47,150 nucleotides of DNA, taken from NCBI GenBank assembly GCA_022793875.1, contig JAAWDR010000018.1, positions 1 through 47,150 on the forward strand. Direction: 5' to 3'. Numbering within the stretch: the first letter of the stretch is position 1; every line of letters starts with the position of its first letter. This document shows positions 24,939 through 34,138 of this stretch, piece after piece. Made by a program: the position numbers and the translations under genes. The notes under the pieces were generated by a model. That model saw nothing but the letters and a program-made list of their open reading frames with translations, was not told the origin of the DNA and ran no database searches. This DNA comes from Clostridia bacterium (GTDB lineage Bacteria > Bacillota > Clostridia > TANB77 > CAG-508).

Positions 24939-25617
24939 TTGGATATAGAAGTTAATAATATAAAAATTCATTATGAAGTTTTAGGAAATGGAAGGCCTGT
25001 AATTTTATTGAACCCCAATAGTGTTAATACAGGACTTATGAAATTTATAGCAAATAGGTTAAAAGATAGATACAAAGTATATATTTTTGATAGAAGATGT
25101 TGTGGAAAAAGTGAAAAAAAACTGTATTTTAAATTATGAAGAATCAGCGAAAGATGTATATGAATTTATAAATAAATTGAATATAGACAAACCTTACTTA
25201 CTAGGCTGTAGTGGTGGGGGAACTGTAGCATTAAACGTAGCAATTCATTATCCAAAAAGTATTTCTAAATTAGTGATATGTAGTGGTGTTGCAAGAAATA
25301 ATATTGTCAAAAAACCTAATTATGCAAAAATTATGGAAAAAATTCCTTTTTATCCAAATAAAAAGAGTAATGAGAGGTTTGAAAAATTAAATTATGAAGC
25401 ACATTCTATAACAAAAGATGAACTAGGAATTATAAATGTGCCAACTTTAGTATTTAATGGTGGCGAAAAAGATATAGTTCCAAAAGATGAGGCTGAATAT
25501 ATTTCTAATAATATAAATCATTCGAAATTAGTTATATTAGAAAAAGCAGGACATTGTAATTATGTTTTTAAAAATAAATTATTTTATGAGAAGTTATTTA
25601 AGTTTTTAGAACAGTAA
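24939..25617 (+). pseudogene. Alpha/beta-hydrolase, frameshifted at an A8 tract
   Basis: The first frame (TTG start 24939, AAGGGAGA site) gives a typical hydrolase N-terminus (IHYEVLGNGRPVILLNP, then FDRRCCGKSE) and stops at 25139. The rest lies in the other frame to 25617: nucleophile in LLGCSGGGT, Asp in GGEKDIVP and His in EKAGHCNYVF. Deleting one A from the A8 run at 25114-25121 restores a continuous ~226-residue protein (GKSEKNCILNYEESAK). Homopolymer slippage, phase variation or a sequencing error could explain it. The intact protein would be a small soluble esterase-like hydrolase. Confidence 0.8.
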
Positions 25618-25651
25618 CACAAATTATGAAAAAAGGAGAAAAGAATAAGAA

Positions 25652-26257
25652 ATGAGTAATAAAAAAGTATTATTTGCAACAACAAACCCAGCAAAAGTAA
25701 AAAAATACAAAGAAGCATTAGAAGAAAAAGGAATAGAATTAATAACAATGAAAGACATAGGAATAAAACTGGACATAGAAGAAAATGGAAAAAACGCAAT
25801 TGAAAATGCATATATAAAAGCAAAAGCATATTATGAAAAAACAGGAATAACAACAATTGGAATGGATAATTGTTTGTACATAGAGGAATTGCCAGAAGAA
25901 AAACAACCAGGAACACATGTAAGAAGAGTAAATGGAAAAGAACTAACTGATGAAGAAATGATAAATTATTATACAAGCCTAGTAAAAGAAAATAGAGAAA
26001 AATTAACAGCCAAATGGGTATATGGAATGGTAATATGTAATGAAACTGGAAAAAAAGAATATTCATGGAGCAAAGACCATTTTTATTTTATAGACAAGCC
26101 ATGCGAAAAAAGAAATGAAGGATATCCACTAGACTCTATTAGCATAGTTCCAGAATTTAATAAATATTTAGTAGAACTAACAGAAGAAGACAAAAAGGAA
26201 TATAAGAAGAAAGATAAAATTGATAATGTTGTAGAATTTATAGTAAATAATGTATAA
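25652..26257 (+). CDS. HAM1/RdgB-like non-canonical purine NTP pyrophosphatase
   Basis: A 201-residue protein of the ITPase family that converts dITP, ITP or XTP to monophosphate plus PPi. The N-terminal FATTNPAKVKKYKEAL (about residues 8-23) is the conserved phosphate-binding start; ENGKNAIENAYIKAKAYYE (about 49-67) and GMDNCLYIEEL follow. The usual DDSGL is replaced here by MDNCLYI, a notable change near the active site, and the SIVP block lacks the canonical SHR, so activity may be altered. The ribosome site AAAGGAG is good. A second, unrelated ITPase (YjjX-like) lies at 30012. Confidence 0.8.
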   Translation: MSNKKVLFATTNPAKVKKYKEALEEKGIELITMKDIGIKLDIEENGKNAIENAYIKAKAYYEKTGITTIGMDNCLYIEELPEEKQPGTHVRRVNGKELTDEEMINYYTSLVKENREKLTAKWVYGMVICNETGKKEYSWSKDHFYFIDKPCEKRNEGYPLDSISIVPEFNKYLVELTEEDKKEYKKKDKIDNVVEFIVNNV

Positions 26258-26274
26258 AAATAGGAGAAATAATA

Positions 26275-26925
26275 GTGAAATTAGAAGATTTAAAACCTAA
26301 ATATGATAAATTGCAGAAAAGATATGGAGCCAAAGAATTAGATTCAATTTATAATGGAGGATGCACACAAAACCCAGATATATGTTTTGTATTTATGAAT
26401 CCAACTGGAAGAAATATTGCATCATCTAAAAAATGGAAAGGAATAAAATCTCCTTGGATAGGAACAAAAAATATATGGGATTTATTTTATCAATTAGATC
26501 TAATGGATGAAAAAATATATAGAACAATAAAATCTATAAAAGGAGAAGAATGGACAGAAGAATTTGCAGAAGAAGTGTATGCAGATGTAAAAAAACATAA
26601 ATATTTTATTACAAATTTAGGAAAATGCACGCAAGTAGATGCAAGAGTTTTACCTAATAGTGTTTATGAAGAATATTTAGAATTATTAAGAAAAGAAATA
26701 GAGATTATAAACCCTAAAGTAATTATTTTATTTGGAAATCAAGTCAGCTCTATTGTTTTAGAAGAAAAAATATCTGTTTCTCAATGTAGAAAAAAATTAT
26801 TTAATAAAGAAATAAATGGAAGAAAATATAATTTTTATTCTGTATATTATCCAATAGGAAATGGAAGATTTAATATTGATAAATCAATTGAAGATATAAA
26901 ATATATAAAACAAACATTAATATGA
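26275..26925 (+). CDS. Uracil-DNA glycosylase-family protein
   Basis: A 216-residue protein with the glycosylase-superfamily pattern: VFMNPTGRNIASS near residues 38-50 in place of the GxDPG motif, FITNLGKCTQVD (about 111-122), IILFGNQVSSIVL (about 150-162) and YPIGNGRFN near the C-terminus in place of the HPS-type motif. It probably recognises a damaged or deaminated base in DNA. The start is GTG 26275 with AGGAGAAA upstream. It is next to a dITP-pool enzyme; both would reduce deaminated bases in DNA, at the pool and repair levels. Confidence 0.75.
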   Translation: MKLEDLKPKYDKLQKRYGAKELDSIYNGGCTQNPDICFVFMNPTGRNIASSKKWKGIKSPWIGTKNIWDLFYQLDLMDEKIYRTIKSIKGEEWTEEFAEEVYADVKKHKYFITNLGKCTQVDARVLPNSVYEEYLELLRKEIEIINPKVIILFGNQVSSIVLEEKISVSQCRKKLFNKEINGRKYNFYSVYYPIGNGRFNIDKSIEDIKYIKQTLI

Positions 26926-26940
26926 AAAGGAGAAAAAAGT

Positions 26941-27816
26941 ATGAATAAAATAATTGTAGAAGTAGGTTCAACTTGTACAAAAATTGACAAATATGATGGA
27001 AACAAAATTGAAAAGTTAGAAGGAAAAACAATACAATTTAAAAAGCACTATAATGAAGACAAAAAGCTAAGAGAAAGTGATGTTGATGAATTAATACAAA
27101 GTATAAAAGAACTAAAAAATATTTCTAAAGATATATATGTATGTGGAACAAGCATATTTAGAACAATGAAAGATGAAGAAAGAAATGACTTTCTAAATAA
27201 ATTTAAAAATGAAACTGGATACGAATTTAATATAATATCACAAGAAAAAGAAAATGAATTAACTGTTTATGGAGCGACAAGAAATGTAAAAGAAAAAGTA
27301 TGTGTATTTATAGGTGGTGGAGGTTCAACAGAAATTGCAATATATGATAAAAGTATAAAGGAAAATGTAAACACTCCAATAGGAGGAATAGATGTAATGC
27401 AAGAATTTCCTGATTTAGCTGAAGATTTTGCAACTACTAAACTTGAAACAGTAAAAAGATTTATAAAAGAAAGACTAAAATTACCAAAAGAAAAAGCAGA
27501 TATATTAATATTATCAGGAGGAGGACATGAAAAATTTGCAAGACTTTCAGGTATAAAATATGAAGAAAACACTTTATATAATGATAAACAATCATCAATT
27601 ATGATGGATATAGAAACAAGAAAAAAAGAAACAGAAAGATATTATACTGCAATTTCATTAGATGAAATAAGAAATAGAGTAAATGATCCAAACTGGTGGT
27701 ATGCAACAAGAGCAATGTGTGCATTTGTATTAGTAGTTGCAGAAGAAATAGGAGCAAAATATATAGTACCAACAGATATTGCAATGGCATATGGAATTTT
27801 AAATAATAAAAAATAA
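26941..27816 (+). CDS. Ppx/GppA-like actin-fold phosphatase
   Basis: A 291-residue protein with the sugar-kinase/actin fold of exopolyphosphatase and guanosine-pentaphosphate phosphatase. The N-terminal phosphate loop is VEVGSTCTKIDKYDG (about residues 5-19) and the second is FIGGGGSTEIAIYD (about 121-134); ILSGGG lies in the C-terminal half. The usual Ppx/GppA catalytic Glu is probably in the ENELTVYGA segment. It is shorter than typical GppA (~500) and lacks the C-terminal HD-like part. It may hydrolyse pppGpp or polyphosphate. AAAGGAG precedes the ATG. The link to the alarmone synthetase at 23472 is inference. Confidence 0.75.
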   Translation: MNKIIVEVGSTCTKIDKYDGNKIEKLEGKTIQFKKHYNEDKKLRESDVDELIQSIKELKNISKDIYVCGTSIFRTMKDEERNDFLNKFKNETGYEFNIISQEKENELTVYGATRNVKEKVCVFIGGGGSTEIAIYDKSIKENVNTPIGGIDVMQEFPDLAEDFATTKLETVKRFIKERLKLPKEKADILILSGGGHEKFARLSGIKYEENTLYNDKQSSIMMDIETRKKETERYYTAISLDEIRNRVNDPNWWYATRAMCAFVLVVAEEIGAKYIVPTDIAMAYGILNNKK

Positions 27817-27849
27817 ATATAAAATTAAGAATTATAAGGAAAAATAAAA

Positions 27850-29037
27850 ATGGATATAAGTTCAATATCATTAATGGTTTGTGATTTAATTAATAGTGCA
27901 ATAAGTTTATTTGGAGAAACATTTCTAGTTGCTTATTTTTTACAAATCACAAATGAAAATATATCACAAGTATCAATATACTATATAATTGTATATGCAT
28001 TATTAGGAATAGGAAACTATTTATTAGGAAATAAAATTAAAAGTAAACCACAAAAAAGAGTTGAAATATATAGAATTGGGATTATAGTAAAATCTATCTA
28101 TATTCTATTAATAGTTCTATTTAAGGAAAACATAAATCAAAATTATATATTATTTGCTATACTTTATGGAATTTCAGAAGCATTATATTGGTCAACATAT
28201 GATATAATGAATATAGAAATTATAGATAATAATAATAGGAAAAGATATGTAACAACAAAAAGAATTCTAGGAAAAATAGTGCACATTATAGTACCAATAG
28301 TATTAGGCACATCAATAGAATTAACATCTTTCACAAACATAGCAATATATGTATTTATATTAACAATAATTCAAGTAATAATATCAACATTTATAAATAC
28401 AAATAAGTTTAAGAAAGAAGGAGCAAAAGAAAAATATAATTTAAAAAATTATATAAAAAATTTATCAATAGAACAAAAAGAAAAATTAATGAAAATGTAT
28501 AAATTAGCTTTTTTATATGGAATGATGATGGACACAATAAAAGTATTAGTTGTTATTATAACAATAATGACCTTTAAAACATCTTTAAATTTGGGAATAC
28601 TAACAACAATATTTTCAATATGTTCGATGATATCTCTATATCTATACAATAAACTATATCAAAAAAAATACTCGAAAAATTTATTAAGTATATGTTCTAT
28701 TTTAATTATAGTAGGAGTTTTGGGTTTAATATTAGATATAAATAAAACAACATTAATATTATATAATTTTACATATAGTATAACAATATATATATTAGAA
28801 GTTATGTTTAAAATAAAATCTGATGATAGTGTTAAAGAATATAATCTTGAAAAATGGGTAGTAGAATATCATACTTTTATAGAAGGATTTATGGAAATTG
28901 GAAGAATAACAGGTTTTATATTAATGGCAATAGTAGGCTTATTAAATAATATAATATATTTCAAACTATTATTATTAATAGTTACTATGAGTATACCAAT
29001 ATATTCTATAACAATGAATAAAATAGAAAAAGGATAG
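27850..29037 (+). CDS. MFS-like membrane transporter
   Basis: A 395-residue membrane protein with about 11-12 hydrophobic segments and a central charged loop (KKEGAKEKYNLKNYIKN near residues 186-202). The ALYWSTYDIMNIE segment fits an MFS-type helix 4 region. The hallmark Gly-rich motifs are weak, so the class is less certain than the fold. AAGGAAAAA lies before the start. It is the third exporter-like gene in the array; the next gene (YjbR-like) starts 8 bases after its stop. Confidence 0.7.
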   Translation: MDISSISLMVCDLINSAISLFGETFLVAYFLQITNENISQVSIYYIIVYALLGIGNYLLGNKIKSKPQKRVEIYRIGIIVKSIYILLIVLFKENINQNYILFAILYGISEALYWSTYDIMNIEIIDNNNRKRYVTTKRILGKIVHIIVPIVLGTSIELTSFTNIAIYVFILTIIQVIISTFINTNKFKKEGAKEKYNLKNYIKNLSIEQKEKLMKMYKLAFLYGMMMDTIKVLVVIITIMTFKTSLNLGILTTIFSICSMISLYLYNKLYQKKYSKNLLSICSILIIVGVLGLILDINKTTLILYNFTYSITIYILEVMFKIKSDDSVKEYNLEKWVVEYHTFIEGFMEIGRITGFILMAIVGLLNNIIYFKLLLLIVTMSIPIYSITMNKIEKG

Positions 29038-29045
29038 GATGAAAA

Positions 29046-29378
29046 ATGAAAAAGGAAGAAATTATAAAATACTGTTTACAGTTATCAGAAACATATGAAG
29101 ATTATCCATTTCCAAATGATGAATTCTCAGTAACAATAAAACATATTAGTAATAAAAAATGGTTTGCACTAATAATGAATGTAAAAGATAAACTATATCT
29201 AAATGTAAAAACAAAACCAGAATATTCTGACATACTAAGGAATACTTATAAATATATAATTCCAGCATATCATATGAATAAAGAACATTGGAATACTATT
29301 ATTATAAGTGAAGAGGTAGATGAAAGTATTGTAAAAGAATTAATTCAAGAAAGTTATGAACTAACAAAGAAGAAGTAA
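29046..29378 (+). CDS. MmcQ/YjbR-family protein
   Basis: A 110-residue protein of the MmcQ/YjbR family (double-wing CyaY-like fold). It has the typical EDYPF near residue 18, KKWFALIM (about 40-47), LYLNVKTKPEYSDILR (about 55-70), IIPAYHMNKEHWNTI and the closing ESYELTKKK. Some family members bind DNA; most have no assigned role. It starts 8 bases after the MFS gene and is followed 24 bases later by a Nudix gene, so it is probably co-transcribed with both. Confidence 0.88.
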   Translation: MKKEEIIKYCLQLSETYEDYPFPNDEFSVTIKHISNKKWFALIMNVKDKLYLNVKTKPEYSDILRNTYKYIIPAYHMNKEHWNTIIISEEVDESIVKELIQESYELTKKK

Positions 29379-29402
29379 TAGATAAAAGGAGAAATATAAT
29401 AT

Positions 29403-29945
29403 ATGGAATATTTTGATGTATTAAATGAATATGGAGAATTTACAGGAAAAACAGCAACAAGAGAAGAATGCCATAAAAAAGGATTATGGCATAGAGCAGT
29501 ATATGGATTTATTTTTAACAATAAAGGTGATATATTATTACAAAAAAGAAGCAAAAATAAGAAATTATGGCCAGACTTATGGGATGTTACAGTAGGAGGG
29601 CATGTTCTAACAAAAGAATTTGGAAGTCAAGCTCTGATAAGAGAAACAAAAGAAGAATTAAACATTGAAATAACCAAAAATGAAATAGCATACTTAGTAA
29701 GCTCAATTTCCAATAATATTAAAGAAAATATGATAGATAATCATTATAATGAATGTTATATAATAACTAAGAATATAGACATTTCACAAATAAAATTACA
29801 AAAAGAGGAAGTATCTGATATTAGATGGTTTACTAAGGACGAAATATTAAATAGAATTAATAATAACTATAAAGGAATTACAGGTAAAACAGGTCCTTGG
29901 AATTTTCTAAAGAAATATTATGAAACAGTAATTTTAGAAAATTAA
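29403..29945 (+). CDS. Nudix hydrolase, IPP-isomerase-like branch
   Basis: A 180-residue Nudix protein with the IDI/YfcD-type N-terminus (FDVLNEYGEFTGKTATREE), the GLWHRAVYGFIFN block, and the PDLWDVTVGGHV segment. The box reads GGHVLTKEFGSQALIRET followed by KEELNIE; the usual Gly near the end is Asn, but the catalytic Glu residues remain. YfcD-like members hydrolyse nucleotide-linked or diphosphate compounds and are not true isomerases; the substrate here is open. AAGGAGA precedes the ATG. Part of the run 27850-29945. Confidence 0.87.
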   Translation: MEYFDVLNEYGEFTGKTATREECHKKGLWHRAVYGFIFNNKGDILLQKRSKNKKLWPDLWDVTVGGHVLTKEFGSQALIRETKEELNIEITKNEIAYLVSSISNNIKENMIDNHYNECYIITKNIDISQIKLQKEEVSDIRWFTKDEILNRINNNYKGITGKTGPWNFLKKYYETVILEN

Positions 29946-30011
29946 TTAAATATTGTAAAACATGCAAACTTATGATAAAATTACAAAAAAATAAATAAAA
30001 TGGAGAAAAAA

Positions 30012-30542
30012 ATGAAAATATTGATGGGAACAAGAAATCCAGGAAAAATAGAAGGAGCAAAACAAGCATTTGAGAAATACTTTGACAATATAGAAATAGA
30101 AGGAATATCAGTAAGCTCAGATGTAGGAGACCAACCAGTAAATGAAGAAATATTTCAAGGAGCGAAAAACAGAGTAAAAAATTTAAAAGAATATGCAAAA
30201 GATAATAAAATAAAAGCAGATTTATATATTTCAAGTGAAGCAGGAATCACAAATCTTTTAGGAGACTGGATTAATATAAATGCAGCAGTTATAGAAGATA
30301 AAGAAGGTTTTCAAAGTGTAGGAATAAGTCAAGGTTTTCCAATTCCTGATAAATACATAGAAGAAATAAAGAAAACAGAACTTGGAAAAGTAATGGATAG
30401 AATATTTGAAGGAAAAAAATTAGGAAATGGAAAAGGTGGAATAAACTTTTTAACAAAAGGTGAAATATCAAGAATTGATTTAACAAGAAATACGTTTATT
30501 ATGGCATTAACAAAATATATTAATAAAGATATATGGAGATAA
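30012..30542 (+). CDS. YjjX-family inosine/xanthosine triphosphatase
   Basis: A 176-residue protein of the NTPase_I-T (YjjX) family, which hydrolyses ITP and XTP. Visible family blocks are MGTRNPGKIEGAKQAF at the start, VGDQPVNEEIFQGAKNR (about residues 38-54), SSEAGI (about 76-81) and a GFPIP / GKGGINFLTKG segment. I chose ATG 30012 since GGAG at 30002-30005 is its ribosome site; the in-frame ATG at 30000 overlaps that site. The protein is structurally related to, but a different family from, the HAM1-like protein at 25652. Two ITPase families within 5 kb is unusual. Confidence 0.85.
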   Translation: MKILMGTRNPGKIEGAKQAFEKYFDNIEIEGISVSSDVGDQPVNEEIFQGAKNRVKNLKEYAKDNKIKADLYISSEAGITNLLGDWININAAVIEDKEGFQSVGISQGFPIPDKYIEEIKKTELGKVMDRIFEGKKLGNGKGGINFLTKGEISRIDLTRNTFIMALTKYINKDIWR

Positions 30543-30576
30543 TAAGTATTAATATATATAACAAGGGGTCAAAATT

Positions 30577-30990
30577 ATGAAAAAATTGAATGTAATACTA
30601 GTATATAATAAAGAAGAAAACAAAATACTTATGTGCAAAAGAGAGAAAGAACCATACAAAGGAAAATTCAATTTAGTTGGCGGGAAAGTAGAACAAAATG
30701 AAGATGAATTAAATGCAGCGTATAGAGAACTACAAGAAGAAACAGGAATAACAGAGAATGATATAAAATTAACTCATATGATGAATCTTCAATATAAAAT
30801 GTCAGATATGGAATTAGAAGTTTTTACAGGAAAATTGAATAAAGATGTTGAATTGATAGAAGAAGTAAATAAACTTTATTGGATGAATAAAGAAGATAAC
30901 TTTTTCAATAAAGAAAAATTTGCAGGAGAAGGAAATATAGGACATATGTTAGAACAAGTAGAAATTTACAAAAAAGACTTATTTGTTTAA
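30577..30990 (+). CDS. Nudix hydrolase (MutT-like)
   Basis: A 137-residue MutT-type Nudix enzyme, likely a (d)NTP pyrophosphatase. The box GGKVEQNEDELNAAYREL then QEETGI is complete, preceded by PYKGKFNLVGG. The NEDE insertion replaces the usual GE(S/T) turn. The start is ATG with an AAGGGG site about 10 bases upstream. It ends the long accessory run: a strong terminator begins six bases after its stop. Confidence 0.88.
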   Translation: MKKLNVILVYNKEENKILMCKREKEPYKGKFNLVGGKVEQNEDELNAAYRELQEETGITENDIKLTHMMNLQYKMSDMELEVFTGKLNKDVELIEEVNKLYWMNKEDNFFNKEKFAGEGNIGHMLEQVEIYKKDLFV

Positions 30991-30996
30991 GAATAG

Positions 30997-31028
30997 CCTA
31001 GAATCAGTATAAGATTCTAGGTGTTTTT
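30997..31028 (+). terminator. Intrinsic terminator of the accessory array
   Basis: CCTAGAATC (30997-31005) pairs perfectly with GATTCTAGG (31013-31021), then a T-run at about 31024-31030. It separates the accessory array from purA. Confidence 0.9.
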
Positions 31029-31164
31029 TTATATTAAAAGTAATCTAAAAGGTCAAAAAATTTTAAGTATGCCTCTTTTGTTCTTATAATAAAGTTCTCA
31101 AAAACTCATATCATAAAGGTTTTATAAACAAATAAAAAACTTATTATATTTTTTATAAAAAGTA

Positions 31165-31193
31165 TTGACAAAGAAGGGAATTATTTATATAAT
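31165..31193 (+). promoter_or_regulatory. purA promoter
   Basis: TTGACA at 31165-31170 and TATAAT at 31188-31193 with a 17-base spacer, about 55 bases before the ATG. A small AT-rich dyad (CTTATTATT / AATAATAAG, about 31207-31229) lies in the leader. No purine riboswitch or PurBox is apparent. Confidence 0.85.
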
Positions 31194-31203
31194 ACAAATG
31201 TAA

Positions 31204-32514
<1,311 letters not shown>

Positions 32515-32585
32515 AATATTATATGATTAATATTGATAAATACAATTGAATATATAAATTATAAAATAAAAGGAGTGACTTCATA

Positions 32586-33950
32586 ATGCTAGATTATATA
32601 TATAATATTTCGCCAGTAGATGGTAGATATAGAGAAATGACAGAAGAAGTTAGAAATTGCTTTAGTGAATATCACTTAATAAAAAATAGAATTATAGTTG
32701 AAATAGAATGGTTAAAAAAACTATTTCAAATAGAAGAATTAAATTTAAAATATGATAAATCAGATTTGCAAATATTAAATAAAATAGTAGAAGAATTCGA
32801 TTTAACAGAAGCAAAAAAAGTTAAAGAAATAGAAGATGTAACAAAACATGATGTAAAGGCAGTTGAATATTATATAGATGAGAAACTTAAAGAAAATCAT
32901 CTTGAAAAATATAATCACTTAATACATTTTGCATGTACATCAGAAGATATAAATAATCTGGCTTATGGAATTATGATAAAAGAGCTGATTCAAGATGTAT
33001 ATGTTTCAAATGCCTATGAATTAATTAAAACACTAGAAGAAAAAGCAAAACAATATGCAAATACCCCAATGCTATCACATACACATGGACAAAATGCAAC
33101 ACCAACAACAGTAGGAAAAGAACTAGCGATATTTGCATATAGAAGTAAAAAGGTTTTGACTAAAATAGAAAATGAAAAAATTTCAGGAAAATTTAATGGA
33201 ACAGTAGGAAATTTTAATGCACATGTAATTTCATATCCAAATATTGATTGGATACAAATTAGCAAAGAATTTGTAGAAAGTTTTGGATTAGAATGCAATT
33301 TATTTACAACACAAATAGAATCACATGATAATATATGTATTCTATTTTCAGAAATAAAATTATTAAACAACATAATTTTAGATTTTAATAGTGACATGTG
33401 GATGTATATTAGTAGAAACTATTTTATACAAAACAATATTAAAGGAGAAATAGGCTCATCAGTAATGCCACATAAAATAAATCCAATAAATTTTGAAAAC
33501 TCTATGGCAAATATAAAAATGGCAAATGGAGTATTAGGAACATTTATTGAAAATTTACAAATTTCTAGAATGCAAAGAGATTTAAGTGACTCCTCAATGC
33601 TTAGAAATATTGGAGTCGCAGTAGGATATGCACTTATTGCTATTAAACAATCAATTAAAGGTATATGTAAATTAAATGTGAATGAAAAGCTTCTAAGAGA
33701 CGAGTTACAAAATACACCAGAAATATTAGCAGAAGCAGTTCAAACAATATTAAGAAAAAATGAATATGAAAATGCTTATGAAACTTTAAAAAGTATAACT
33801 AGAGGAAAAAATATTTCTATGAAAGAAATGAGAGATTTTATAGAAACTTTAGAAATAAATCAAAAAGATAAAGAGAATTTATTGAAATTAGAACCTGAAA
33901 ACTATATTGGTTTAGCATCTAAAATAGTAGAGATTGAAGTGAATAAATAG
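32586..33950 (+). CDS. purB: Adenylosuccinate lyase (E. coli-like PurB type)
   Basis: A 454-residue lyase acting in both IMP synthesis and AMP formation. It closely follows the E. coli-type sequence (456 residues): ISPVDGRYREM at the start, HFACTSEDINNLAYG (about residues 118-132), LSHTHGQNATPTTVGKE (about 160-176), and the catalytic Ser loop GEIGSSVMPHKINPINFEN (about 291-309). The shorter B. subtilis-type PurB lacks this layout. GGAG lies 12 bases before the ATG. It shares the purA transcript (71-base gap) and ends at a strong terminator. Confidence 0.94.
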   Translation: MLDYIYNISPVDGRYREMTEEVRNCFSEYHLIKNRIIVEIEWLKKLFQIEELNLKYDKSDLQILNKIVEEFDLTEAKKVKEIEDVTKHDVKAVEYYIDEKLKENHLEKYNHLIHFACTSEDINNLAYGIMIKELIQDVYVSNAYELIKTLEEKAKQYANTPMLSHTHGQNATPTTVGKELAIFAYRSKKVLTKIENEKISGKFNGTVGNFNAHVISYPNIDWIQISKEFVESFGLECNLFTTQIESHDNICILFSEIKLLNNIILDFNSDMWMYISRNYFIQNNIKGEIGSSVMPHKINPINFENSMANIKMANGVLGTFIENLQISRMQRDLSDSSMLRNIGVAVGYALIAIKQSIKGICKLNVNEKLLRDELQNTPEILAEAVQTILRKNEYENAYETLKSITRGKNISMKEMRDFIETLEINQKDKENLLKLEPENYIGLASKIVEIEVNK

Positions 33951-33956
33951 AAGTTT

Positions 33957-33986
33957 AAAAATGCACTTAATTTAAAGTGCATTTTT
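33957..33986 (+). terminator. Intrinsic terminator after purB
   Basis: A perfect stem: AAAAATGCACTT (33957-33968) with AAGTGCATTTTT (33975-33986), loop of six. Confidence 0.9.
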
Positions 33987-34011
33987 AATATTATAAAAAT
34001 TTACATAAATA

Positions 34012-34040
34012 TTGTAATATGTAAACTGATGTGATATAAT
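34012..34040 (+). promoter_or_regulatory. hppA promoter
   Basis: TTGTAA at 34012-34017 and TATAAT at 34035-34040, spacer 17. About 98 bases of leader follow, holding two AGGAGG-like sites (about 34077 and 34127); the second serves hppA. Confidence 0.7.
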
Positions 34041-34138
34041 GTTATCATTAAATTTATAAAAACTATTCTAAAATAAGGAGGTTTAAAAAACAAGTAAGTA
34101 ACTATTAACAATCGTATGAAAAACAAGGAGGAAAAAGT

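Noticed and set aside
10818..30990. The small-gene array as an integron-type cassette array
   Set aside because: No integrase is present and I see no repeated attC-like hairpins between the genes; spacing is that of ordinary operons.
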